From assembly GCA_002476495.1 (NCBI GenBank), contig DLKL01000042.1, forward strand, positions 1-8,352: 8,352 bases of DNA. Direction: 5' to 3'. Shown piece by piece: positions 1-6,552 of the stretch. The stretch is from Lachnospiraceae bacterium UBA7589. GTDB taxonomy: Bacteria > Bacillota > Clostridia > Lachnospirales > Lachnospiraceae. Each line of letters begins with the position of its first letter. The stretch's first letter is position 1. Below the pieces are notes generated by a model. The model worked only from the letters and a program-made list of their open reading frames with translations, was not told where the DNA came from and made no database searches. The translations under genes were made by a program, and so were the position numbers.

Positions 1-1382
1 TTTCTATTGTTGTTACTTTCATATTTTCTTGCCAGTTTATCTTTTAACACAATCATTGACTGATTGCATAAATCACCAAGCAAATCCTTATTAACACTGT
101 TTAAATACTTCTCAATATCTGCAATCTCCCCAGATAGCTCCGACCGCTTTGCACCATAATACATAGCTTGAAATGTTGTAATTATCTTTGAAATATCCTG
201 CCTATAGAAGTTCCAATCTGTTACTCCATATTTTAACAAGGCTTTTATCTTAAACCAGAATCCTATTGCCTTCTTCTCTTCCGAAATCAACTGACACTCT
301 TGCCACAGTGCCATCCAATCCTTTGAGGATAAGTTTTTCTTAAATTTTATGCTTTCCGTATTAACATCTGATTCTTCAACATATTGATTAAAATATTCCT
401 GTTCTGTAACCAGTTGTGAAAGTTCCTGCCTTAAACATGCCAGTTTCTCTTGCTTATCAAAAAACGCCTTTAACTGAATGGATTGTTCTGCTATTCTCTT
501 CTGCAAATCATCTGGATTCTCATTTGTTTTCCAAAGCGAAAAATCCGGATAATTTGCATCCTGATTCTCAACAAATATTTTCTTGTTCTTAGAACTTCCT
601 AATGGTGCAACTATAAAACCCAAATTATACTTTGGCGATGATAATTTTTCATATACATTTTCCGTTGCCGCATTATTGTTGGATACTATCTGTACTGTTT
701 TTCCCTGTAGCAATATATTGGCAATAATATTTAATATCGTCTGTGTCTTTCCTGTTCCGGGCGGTCCCTGTATAACACTTATCTGATTCTCCATGGCGTT
801 TTTCACAGCCTTATACTGACTATTATTGCATCCAAAAGGAAAAATCGGAATATATTCGTGTCCCCTTTTACTAACTTGCACTGAAGACGGATTCAGATAC
901 TTAGCTAATGCTACATCGCTACCTACAAAAGAAATCTTGTCAAACCTCTTAGACAATAGTGTTTCGCCAGTCTCTTCATTCCTAATATCACTCAATCCTG
1001 CAATTTGTTTTATATATTCAAATACATTCGCTGACTGCCTTTCACTGAGGCAGGATTCAACAATATGTAAATCTCTCTGACAATAGTCTCTTTCACTACC
1101 ATCGCCAAAACATATATGCCAATATGACTCGTATACACTTCTAAATACATATATCGCCCTTATATCAAAAAACTCCCGTCCTTCTCTGCTAATACGATAC
1201 ATTTCAGAATTCAAAACCTGAGGGTCTTTTAACCATTCTACATTTGAATATGCATATGAATATGTTTTTCCATTATTGAATTTCACATCCCATTTCTGAG
1301 TATCTCTATTGTAAACACATGACATTATTTCAGATGTTTTTATTTTACCCTTGATAATGACCATATAATATCTTGTATTCAT
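1..1382 (-). CDS. Superfamily 1 DNA/RNA helicase (DNA2/Upf1-like), N-terminal part, runs off left edge
   Basis: This is the first 460 codons of a nucleotide-driven nucleic-acid helicase; the C-terminal half lies outside the window. Residues 1-185 are an N-terminal region I do not recognise. A Q-motif-like stretch (NNSQYKAV, Gln189) precedes a perfect Walker A, QGPPGTGKT, at 205-213. Motif Ia (VSNNNAATENVYEKL) follows at about 233-247. Residues about 290-335 are rich in Glu, Gln and Leu and look like the coiled-coil stalk that DNA2/SMUBP2/Upf1-type helicases insert between motifs I and II. Walker B and motifs III-VI are not reached. The ATG at 1382 has GAGGAT six bases upstream and an in-frame TGA just beyond it, so the start is secure. 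It is the last visible gene of the block and is separated from the AlbA_2 gene by the box array at 1460-1640, which may control it. The helicase class is sure; a defence role is inferred from the neighbours. Confidence 0.9.
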   Translation of the reverse strand, partial: MNTRYYMVIIKGKIKTSEIMSCVYNRDTQKWDVKFNNGKTYSYAYSNVEWLKDPQVLNSEMYRISREGREFFDIRAIYVFRSVYESYWHICFGDGSERDYCQRDLHIVESCLSERQSANVFEYIKQIAGLSDIRNEETGETLLSKRFDKISFVGSDVALAKYLNPSSVQVSKRGHEYIPIFPFGCNNSQYKAVKNAMENQISVIQGPPGTGKTQTILNIIANILLQGKTVQIVSNNNAATENVYEKLSSPKYNLGFIVAPLGSSKNKKIFVENQDANYPDFSLWKTNENPDDLQKRIAEQSIQLKAFFDKQEKLACLRQELSQLVTEQEYFNQYVEESDVNTESIKFKKNLSSKDWMALWQECQLISEEKKAIGFWFKIKALLKYGVTDWNFYRQDISKIITTFQAMYYGAKRSELSGEIADIEKYLNSVNKDLLGDLCNQSMIVLKDKLARKYESNNNR

Positions 1383-1459
1383 TCGATCCTCACTCTTAAG
1401 TCAAATAAATTTTCCTAGCATTTCTCCAATCGACAAATCATATAAATTCATTAGTCTTT

Positions 1460-1527
1460 TTAGTCTCAAGTCAGTGTCATAATCTCACTTTAAAAATGAG
1501 ACTACGTTGAGACTGACTTGAGACTAA
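1460..1527. repeat. Box cluster A: three TGAGACT boxes at 11-base period with 16-base inverted repeat
   Basis: The plus strand has TGAGACT at 1497-1503, 1508-1514 and 1519-1525, an exact 11-base period or about one helical turn. An opposed copy, AGTCTCA, lies at 1462-1468, with degenerate copies at 1473-1479 (AGTGTCA) and 1481-1487 (AATCTCA). The outer segments form a perfect 16-base inverted repeat: TTAGTCTCAAGTCAGT at 1460-1475 against 1512-1527. A smaller nested pair, TCTCA/TGAGA, sits at 1483-1487 and 1497-1501. The cluster lies 78 to 145 bases upstream of the helicase start, where an operator or leader element would be expected. The function is inferred; the repeats are read directly. 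Confidence 0.9.
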
Positions 1528-1581
1528 GTTTTTCCAACATGCTAAAAGTCCCGATTTTATCACGTTTTTAGATTTTTCTTC

Positions 1582-1640
1582 AGTCTCATAAAGTGGCAAA
1601 ATTTATGAGACTTTGTTGAGACTAACTTGAGACTGTCTCA
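1582..1640. repeat. Box cluster B: second set of three TGAGACT boxes at 11-base period with hairpin
   Basis: The plus strand has TGAGACT at 1606-1612, 1617-1623 and 1628-1634, the same 11-base period as cluster A and offset from it by 109 bases. The 29-base block 1606-1634 matches 1497-1525 at all but about three positions. An opposed AGTCTCA at 1582-1588 extends into a perfect 11-base inverted repeat (AGTCTCATAAA at 1582-1592 against 1602-1612, nine-base loop). At the other end, TGAGACTGTCTCA (1628-1640) is a perfect 13-base odd palindrome that directly abuts the stop codon of the AlbA_2 gene. The hairpin has no T-run after it on the minus strand, so it does not look like a simple terminator. 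Confidence 0.9.
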
Positions 1641-3023
1641 TTACAATGTCCATGTTGAAGTCTTTTTATCGTAGACGGCACCTGTTACTTTCTTAATTTT
1701 CGCATAATCTCTAAACACCGTTGATCTTGATATATCCAATTCTGCCATTACCTGTTCAACTGATAAATGCAGATTCTCGCAAATCATATTATAAATTTTC
1801 TGTTCTCTTTCAGATAATGTTTTCTGTTCTGTTGCTTCATCTGCAGCTATTCTGTCTAATGGTATATTAATTCTAAATACATCATCTTCAATTAGCTCTG
1901 GCTTACCACCATCTGAATACATCGGTGTATACTTGTAAAGATTTCTTACTCCCGAACCAATAGTATCTGTTCTACCAATATTAGCAAAAAATTGCTGAAT
2001 TAAAGGATTCTTTGGATAAGGAGTAAACTCATCACTCATAATATTTCCATGGTGTCTAGGAATGCACCAATTTTCTGTTCTCAGCCAATCCTTTTCGATA
2101 ATCACCTTTGCCGGATATGCACTTGAATAATCTCTATGCACAAGTATATTACCAATAACCTCCCTTGAGATAATACCTCTAATACTCGTGCTAATATTGT
2201 TGATTAAGCAAAATTTATCTGATGTATGCTTTGCAACAAATTCCATTAAAAGATCATATGCCTCTATTAGATTAGTTGTTACCTGCAATCTATCATCATA
2301 CCTATCTAGATTCTCAACCCTATATAATGCATCTGTAATATATCCAGGACAACAAGACCTTATCACATCATCTTTGCCAAACAACAACACACCTGCAAGA
2401 TTGTATCCTTGAATACCTGATGAAAAATCTTTTTCCCATAATCCGGCACTCTTCATAATTTCATCATCTGACATTGTAAGCCATTGATGGTCTGGATTTT
2501 TACTTTTAGCCAAGTTTCTTACTTTATCCATTAAATCAATACGAAGATCATCCTTTGTCACATACGGAAAAATCTTATGCTCTGCATATGTGTTGCTTTT
2601 TCTGTTATACATATTTTGTAACTGAATAGGTGAATCTGTAATGTCCATGTCACCATCTTCATTTCTGTCATATATTCTATTAATACATTTTTCAACAGTA
2701 GATGTTGGTGGTACATACACCCATAGTAATAATTTACCTTCATATTCAAATTCTTCTATGGAAAGATATAGTGTAGGGGACATTCTATCAGGATTGTTAA
2801 GCTGATTAACAAAGTTTTTTCTCATATCTTTACTCATATTTCTATTAATTCCGATTGGTGTTCCGTCATCTTCTACACCCATGATAATATATCCACCATA
2901 TCTATTAGAAAATGAGCACACTGTTTCATAAACATCTTCCTGTATTCCACGCTGGCATGTTTTGTATTCTATTGTTATTTTCTCATCGTTTGTAAGCAAA
3001 TCTCTCATCAATTCGGTTGTCAT
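1641..3023 (-). CDS. Schlafen-type AlbA_2 domain protein with GHKL ATPase-like region and C-terminal HTH
   Basis: This protein belongs to the AlbA_2 (Schlafen AAA_4)/COG2865 family, which combines a nucleic-acid-binding N-terminal domain with an ATP-binding-like domain. The AlbA_2 domain spans about residues 8-115, with the hallmark Glu19-Tyr-Lys21 (EYK) and the FSNRYGGYIIMGVEDDG stretch at 38-54. The GHKL/HATPase_c_4-like region spans about 285-390; REVIGNILVHRDYS at 287-300 is the usual E..N..VHRDYS signature. The equivalent of the usual N-P-G segment is degenerate (ENWCIPRHHGN). Residues about 403-450 form a winged-HTH-like domain (LSVEQVMAELDISRSTVFRDYAKI). GGGAGG lies seven bases before the ATG. 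It starts 20 bases after the stop of the 307-residue gene, so the two probably share a transcript. Its stop touches box cluster B, making autoregulation or control of the helicase gene attractive. The family is confident; the role (regulator or defence effector) is not established here. Confidence 0.88.
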   Translation of the reverse strand: MTTELMRDLLTNDEKITIEYKTCQRGIQEDVYETVCSFSNRYGGYIIMGVEDDGTPIGINRNMSKDMRKNFVNQLNNPDRMSPTLYLSIEEFEYEGKLLLWVYVPPTSTVEKCINRIYDRNEDGDMDITDSPIQLQNMYNRKSNTYAEHKIFPYVTKDDLRIDLMDKVRNLAKSKNPDHQWLTMSDDEIMKSAGLWEKDFSSGIQGYNLAGVLLFGKDDVIRSCCPGYITDALYRVENLDRYDDRLQVTTNLIEAYDLLMEFVAKHTSDKFCLINNISTSIRGIISREVIGNILVHRDYSSAYPAKVIIEKDWLRTENWCIPRHHGNIMSDEFTPYPKNPLIQQFFANIGRTDTIGSGVRNLYKYTPMYSDGGKPELIEDDVFRINIPLDRIAADEATEQKTLSEREQKIYNMICENLHLSVEQVMAELDISRSTVFRDYAKIKKVTGAVYDKKTSTWTL

Positions 3024-3043
3024 TTAATCGCCTCCCGTATTTA

Positions 3044-3967
3044 TTAATCAGCATAATATTCTGCCATAAATTGCATCCCATTTCCTTCATTATTCTGAAT
3101 ATACTGTAATAGTTTCTTATCAAACCTATCATCCATATATTCAACAATTATCGGACATACCCAATATTGACTTCCCTCCTGGGGCTTCATTTCCATTTCT
3201 AAAGCATCAAGATAATCTGATGAATGAAATTTAATACTATCTATAACTGACAACAAACTCAAAAATATATCCGTAATATTTTGAAGTGTCTCTATAAGTT
3301 CTTTATCTTTATCTTCCTTTTTGTTCTGATATACATAATTATCCATTACAAATCTAATGCCATTCGCATGGACATAATTATTTAACTTTCTGTCCTCTCT
3401 CAACCACTTATCTACAAGAAAATTATCAAAAATATATTCGACCTTTTCGTTATTACTTACCAAATATGATTTGTATTTTGATGTATCAAAAAATTGTTTT
3501 CTATCCTTATTGTTTTCTGAGCCCTCCAGCACATTATAAATCCATTTTTCCATAGCTAGCTCAGCATCTGTTTTTCTTTCACCTGAAACCAATATAGACA
3601 CGTCTAACTCTATCATTTTCATCATAGATTCTGGGGTTATGGTAAATTCTTCTGCTTCTTCATCCGTTAGGCCATGTTTGTTCTGTATAACATTCAGTAC
3701 AAATAAGTACTGCATTAAATCATCTCTACACTTCCGTAATAAAGTATACGCATCCGAATAGGCATCTCTATTACAACAAAAATCAATAGTCTCTAGAGTT
3801 TTACATATTGACATCATTGTCTCTCCCGATAACATATATGGTCCTTTTTTTCCATAAGATACATCTACAGACGAAAATGTTGAATCTGCTAAACAAAAGA
3901 ATATATACCATATATTTTCAATATCTTGGGAATTAAACTTATAATTAGTGTCTTCTATATCATCCAT
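3044..3967 (-). CDS. Unrecognised 307-residue protein, HEPN-like signature
   Basis: I cannot assign this protein to a named family with confidence. It is almost entirely helical and acidic, with no signal peptide or membrane segment. Residues about 50-95 (ETMMSICKTLETIDFC... then LLRKCRDDLMQYLFVL) resemble the paired helices of HEPN/DUF5677-like proteins, where an Arg-rich helix packs near the active site. Residues 193-200 read R-K-L-N-N-Y-V-H, an R-x6-H pattern that fits the R-x4-6-H catalytic motif of HEPN ribonucleases and is followed by Ala-Asn-Gly. If the match is real, RNA cleavage would be the predicted activity. Residues 213-245 could be a short coiled coil. AAGGAG lies five bases before the ATG. 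It follows kwaB by 54 bases, with a possible weak promoter between, and precedes the AlbA_2 gene by 20 bases, so it may belong to a unit with the AlbA_2 and helicase genes. Confidence 0.7.
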   Translation of the reverse strand: MDDIEDTNYKFNSQDIENIWYIFFCLADSTFSSVDVSYGKKGPYMLSGETMMSICKTLETIDFCCNRDAYSDAYTLLRKCRDDLMQYLFVLNVIQNKHGLTDEEAEEFTITPESMMKMIELDVSILVSGERKTDAELAMEKWIYNVLEGSENNKDRKQFFDTSKYKSYLVSNNEKVEYIFDNFLVDKWLREDRKLNNYVHANGIRFVMDNYVYQNKKEDKDKELIETLQNITDIFLSLLSVIDSIKFHSSDYLDALEMEMKPQEGSQYWVCPIIVEYMDDRFDKKLLQYIQNNEGNGMQFMAEYYAD

Positions 3968-3998
3968 ACGTTCTCCTTGTTTTTAGTCAACCTTATGT

Positions 3999-4025
3999 AT
4001 TATAAATAAAAATATTTCTTTTCAA
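3999..4025 (-). promoter_or_regulatory. Possible weak promoter for the HEPN-like/AlbA_2/helicase block
   Basis: On the minus strand a perfect TATAAT (3999-4004) follows TTGAAA (4020-4025), which overlaps the kwaB stop codon. The spacer is only 15 bases, shorter than the preferred 17, and this AT-rich DNA yields such matches by chance. It would give a 5' leader of about 25 bases before the ATG at 3967. If real, it separates the block 1-3967 from the Kiwa operon. Confidence 0.3.
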
Positions 4026-4954
4026 TTCAATTCTAATTTTGTTACATTGTTTGCTTCAAGCAAATCTTTTGTCTCAGCATCTTTAAATACTTTAAAGCAC
4101 AAATATCTCAACAACAATGAAACTTCTTCTTCATTCTTAAAAACAAACTTACCATTATCGCTTATTTCAATATTCAACATACTTGCAACTGCTTTTCTCT
4201 TTGTCTTACTTTTTATCCGATTGACGCGTTCACTTTTTAATGTAACAAAAGTTCTAGGTGCCTTATACGCCCTTGCCATTTGTTCAAACTCGTCTTTATT
4301 TTCAAATGCATCAAGTTCAAAAATCTTCTCAAGTGCTTTAGTTTTCACTTTTTGCATTGTCTTATCCATATTTAATAAATCTTCAAATTTATAGTTGAAT
4401 GAATATATTACTTCATCAATCACTATACAGTCTGCATCCATATGTAACTTGCATACCTCATCTGTCATTTCAGCCAATTCATTATCCGCATCAAATGTAA
4501 ATACAACATTCCGTTTATTTTTCAAATTAATTATAGGATTAGCCATTTTCAGAAACACCAATGATTTTCCATCATTGTTAGAGGGGGTTCCTTCTAGTAC
4601 ATATCCATTATATTTTCCTTCAATTTTTTCATCCGAAGCACATGCTATATCTTCAACAAAATAATCCCATTGCTCTTTAACAAGTACATTATTCGTTTCA
4701 ATCCTATCGCAAGAAACCTTTGTGTTTTCACCTGTATAATCTTTAATCTCTGTAATTTTATCAAGCTGATACTTTACAACCATATCAATTAATATTCTTG
4801 CATATTCTGGAAGGTATTCATTATTCTTGAACCTTATTTTATATGCAGTAAAGGGATTATTATTTCTTCTATCTATCTTAAAAAAATATAAGCTCCAGCT
4901 ATATATGTTTTCTCTTGCGTTGTTCATAATTTCAATGAGTAAATCTTTATCCAT
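4022..4954 (-). CDS. kwaB: KwaB, DUF4868 protein of the Kiwa anti-phage system
   Basis: The 310-residue length, the position directly behind a kwaA gene and the overall pattern fit KwaB (DUF4868, usually about 310-320 residues). Visible family features include the N-terminal alpha/beta segment (SLYFFKIDRRNN at 21-32), the ADCIVIDEVIYSFNYKFEDLL strand-helix stretch at 174-194, and the typical C-terminus. That C-terminus is a beta hairpin (EISDNGKFVFKNEEEV, 263-278) followed by a helix (LLLRYLCFKVFKD, 280-292). In described Kiwa systems KwaB is the cytoplasmic, DNA-binding partner of membrane-bound KwaA, and together they restrict phage replication and late gene expression. There is no membrane segment. 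AGGAGG lies six to seven bases before the ATG, and only 16 bases separate it from the kwaA stop, so the pair is an operon. The assignment rests on pattern recognition of both partners, not on a database search. Confidence 0.87.
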   Translation of the reverse strand: MDKDLLIEIMNNARENIYSWSLYFFKIDRRNNNPFTAYKIRFKNNEYLPEYARILIDMVVKYQLDKITEIKDYTGENTKVSCDRIETNNVLVKEQWDYFVEDIACASDEKIEGKYNGYVLEGTPSNNDGKSLVFLKMANPIINLKNKRNVVFTFDADNELAEMTDEVCKLHMDADCIVIDEVIYSFNYKFEDLLNMDKTMQKVKTKALEKIFELDAFENKDEFEQMARAYKAPRTFVTLKSERVNRIKSKTKRKAVASMLNIEISDNGKFVFKNEEEVSLLLRYLCFKVFKDAETKDLLEANNVTKLELN

Positions 4955-4970
4955 TGTATACCTCCTATCC

Positions 4971-5594
4971 CTATCTTAAATCAATATAAATATAATTATC
5001 AAAATCCCAACATTCTATATCATTCTCAATTTTAATAGTAAGATTATTTTTGCTAATTGCTAAACACTCTTCATAAATATGTGGTCTATCCATTATATTA
5101 GCCTCTAAATCACATAAATACATGCGATACCCTTTTATTTCAAGCCATATATTAGTATATACATTACTATTTCTAATGCATAAAAAAGCAAGCATTCCAA
5201 AATAAATTATAAATAAAACCACGCTTTTGAACTCTGCAAAATCAAAAGCTATCATAGGTAAAATATACGCCAACAGGAATTCTGAAGATAATTTATTAGC
5301 CCTTAAAGCTTTTTTTATCTTAACCTTATGTGGAGTGTTATTTCTTTTTTTATCCCTCAAAAATCTATTTATAGAGATAATACTAGTCAGCATCAATATT
5401 CCAATTACTAACACAACAAATACACAAACCCAATTTTCTCTACATATATTAAAAACATTCATACATATAGAATCACAATGTCTCCAAGTTTTAATTCCAC
5501 TTTCAGCTATATTCCAAATATCTGATACCATTATTGATAACCATAAGGGTATAAATGACGTAATAAACATATTCCATTTAAATTTTTTGTCCAT
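4971..5594 (-). CDS. kwaA: KwaA, four-helix membrane protein of the Kiwa anti-phage system
   Basis: This 207-residue protein has four hydrophobic segments at about 8-27 (FITSFIPLWLSIMV), 55-76 (WVCVFVVLVIGILMLTSIIS), 105-119 (EFLLAYILPMIAFDF) and 123-141 (KSVVLFIIYFGMLAFLCIR). A cytoplasmic-type basic loop (KKRNN...HKVKIKK, 82-95) and a soluble C-terminal domain are also visible. The FITSF.P start, the A-N-K-L-S-S-E-F-L-L-A-Y-I-L-P motif and the following YTN.WLEIKGYRMY are what I expect of KwaA. In described systems KwaA sits in the inner membrane, senses phage attachment or membrane disturbance, and recruits KwaB. GGGAGTG lies eight bases before the ATG at 5594. It is the first gene of the Kiwa pair and lies 96 bases after the remnant of the methyltransferase gene. 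I see no convincing promoter of its own in that gap. The gene is extremely AT-rich, which suggests a different origin from the relaxase. Confidence 0.88.
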   Translation of the reverse strand: MDKKFKWNMFITSFIPLWLSIMVSDIWNIAESGIKTWRHCDSICMNVFNICRENWVCVFVVLVIGILMLTSIISINRFLRDKKRNNTPHKVKIKKALRANKLSSEFLLAYILPMIAFDFAEFKSVVLFIIYFGMLAFLCIRNSNVYTNIWLEIKGYRMYLCDLEANIMDRPHIYEECLAISKNNLTIKIENDIECWDFDNYIYIDLR

Positions 5595-5626
5595 ATATGG
5601 TTCACTCCCATTCTAATAACTTCTCA

Positions 5627-5698
5627 TCACAAATACACTTCCCTAACCAATTCCATAACCTTTTCAACCAGCAGCTCCAAGTTATCACCTTCAACCAT
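5627..5698 (-). other. Possible 23-codon remnant between methyltransferase and kwaA
   Basis: In another frame than the methyltransferase, an ATG at 5698 opens 23 codons ending in TGA. They encode an acidic amphipathic helix (M-V-E-G-D-N-L-E-L-L-V-E-K-V and onward). The frame stays open some distance upstream under the methyltransferase sequence, and there is no ribosome site. It may be the tail of a gene lost when the methyltransferase was truncated, or chance. I do not claim it is translated. Confidence 0.25.
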
Positions 5699-6167
5699 GC
5701 AATACTTTTCCGTTGTTGTTAAATGTCCCTGTCTTTGTTTTATAAGTAAAATATATCCACGATTCTGTCGAATTAACAAAATGCAAATTCATATTCCTTG
5801 GCATTGGATTAGACTTATGCTATATACCAGTTGTCTTATAATACAGTCCGTGTTTTTGTGCTAATTGTATTATTGTCTCAACCTTTATTATCGCCATAAA
5901 TACAATTATTGAACCACCATCCTTCAAAACTCTTGATGCTTGATGAAAAAATTTATTCATAGATTTTTTCCATTCTTTATAATCTAAATCATCCCATCCT
6001 GCAGCCCCAAAAAAATTATCTCGCATTTTAACTAAATTAGTATCTCTCTCCTCCATAAACTTTCCTAAATTATATGGTGGATCTGTTATTATCAAATCAA
6101 TCGAAGATGTTGGTATTTTTTTCATATACTCAAGACAATCTCCATTATGTAATTCTGTATTTATCAT
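5691..6167 (-). pseudogene. N4/N6 adenine- or cytosine-specific DNA methyltransferase, broken
   Basis: The first 115 residues are a clear beta-class DNA methyltransferase start: G-D-C-L-E-Y-M at 9-15, the catalytic motif IV TDPPYN at 28-33, and a V-L-K-D-G-G-S-I-I-V-F strand at 80-90. Translation stops at TAG (5820-5822), where relatives have Trp in a G-I-W-H-K context. Reading on in the same frame gives 42 more family-like residues (HKSNPMPRNMNLHFVNS, then KTKTGTFNNNGKVLH), ending at TGA (5691-5693). A single TGG-to-TAG change therefore explains the first stop. The gene is also cut short: this class carries its SAM-binding DPF.G.GTT motif in the C-terminal half, which is absent. The ATG lies 20 bases after the HTH gene and has only a weak AGAAAAG-type ribosome site. 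The product should be inactive. No partner restriction gene is visible. Confidence 0.87.
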
Positions 6168-6187
6168 TTTCTTTTCTACTTTCTATT

Positions 6188-6373
6188 CTATAATGCACTT
6201 TTTCCGCTTTTCACCCACTCATCCACTTCTGAAAATTTAAATTTCCAAAGTCTACCTATCTTATGAGCCGGTATATCTGTTTTTTTGATCCAATTTCTTA
6301 TGGTATCTTTCGTTACACCTAGATATTCTGCGGTTTCTTCTAAATTAGACCATTTTTCATTAGTCTCAGACAT
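6188..6373 (-). CDS. Small HTH_17/MerR-like (excisionase-family) DNA-binding protein
   Basis: This 61-residue protein is a single winged-HTH of the HTH_17/excisionase-like family. Residues 9-31 (SNLEETAEYLGVTKDTIRNWIKK) form the helix-turn-helix, and IPAHKIGRLWKFKFSEVDEWV at 34-54 forms the wing and closing helix typical of the fold. GGAGGG lies five bases before the ATG, and a strong promoter lies just upstream. The methyltransferase gene begins 14 bases after its stop triplet's last coding neighbour region (stop at 6188, ATG at 6167), so the two were co-transcribed. Proteins of this kind sit both beside integrases as recombination directionality factors and beside DNA methyltransferases as controllers. 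With a methyltransferase neighbour and no integrase in view, a regulatory role is the better guess. Confidence 0.85.
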   Translation of the reverse strand: MSETNEKWSNLEETAEYLGVTKDTIRNWIKKTDIPAHKIGRLWKFKFSEVDEWVKSGKSAL

Positions 6374-6413
6374 ATTTTCCCTCCGATTCTAAAATGTATA
6401 AAATAACAAAGTA

Positions 6414-6442
6414 ATTATATCACGAACAGCTGTTTCCCTCAA
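6414..6442 (-). promoter_or_regulatory. Sigma-A-type promoter for the HTH-methyltransferase operon
   Basis: On the minus strand TTGAGG (6437-6442) is followed after exactly 17 bases by a perfect TATAAT (6414-6419), giving a leader of about 35 bases to the ATG at 6373. The spacer contains a perfect 10-base palindrome, AACAGCTGTT (6425-6434), a plausible site for a repressor such as the HTH protein it drives. As there is no clear terminator after the methyltransferase remnant, this promoter may also feed kwaA and kwaB. Confidence 0.7.
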
Positions 6443-6529
6443 CTGATATTTCACTGTTTAAATATGATTTATTAGTATTTAATATATCTTTAGTGTTCAA
6501 TTATACTTCCATTCTTAATTTAATATTGA

Positions 6530-6552
6530 GCAGAGGAATCATCTTCCTCTGC
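6530..6552 (-). terminator. Hairpin at the end of the relaxase-region reading frame
   Basis: A perfect nine-base inverted repeat, GCAGAGGAA at 6530-6538 against TTCCTCTGC at 6544-6552 with a five-base loop, overlaps the TGA stop of the 6539-6844 frame. On the minus strand it is followed by TCAATATTAAATT, which is AU-rich but not a clean U-run. It may therefore be a weak or Rho-assisted terminator or an mRNA 3' end stabiliser. Its position between the relaxase unit and the next promoter fits a unit boundary. Confidence 0.5.

Noticed and set aside
1582..1612. Rho-independent terminator after the AlbA_2 gene
   Set aside because: The hairpin stem is AT-rich and is followed on the minus strand by GAAGAAAAATC, not a T-run. 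It also shares its box with the phased array, so a regulatory reading fits better.
1460..1640. CRISPR array
   Set aside because: The repeat is 7 bases at an 11-base period with 4-base spacers, far too short for repeat-spacer units, and no cas gene is present.
5227..5616. 129-codon plus-strand open frame
   Set aside because: It lies antisense to kwaA, whose membrane segments and motifs are convincing, and it lacks a ribosome site.
5595..5690. Promoter for kwaA
   Set aside because: A TAGAAT-like -10 at 5610-5615 exists, but nothing resembling a -35 lies at 16-18 bases from it, so I do not call a promoter.
6362..6368. Another AGTCTCA box at the start codon of the HTH gene
   Set aside because: A single exact 7-mer is expected about once by chance in a window of this size counting both strands, and it has no phased neighbours.
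6188..6373. Excisionase (xis) of an integrase module
   Set aside because: The fold fits, but no integrase is in view and the direct neighbour is a methyltransferase, so an integration role cannot be supported.
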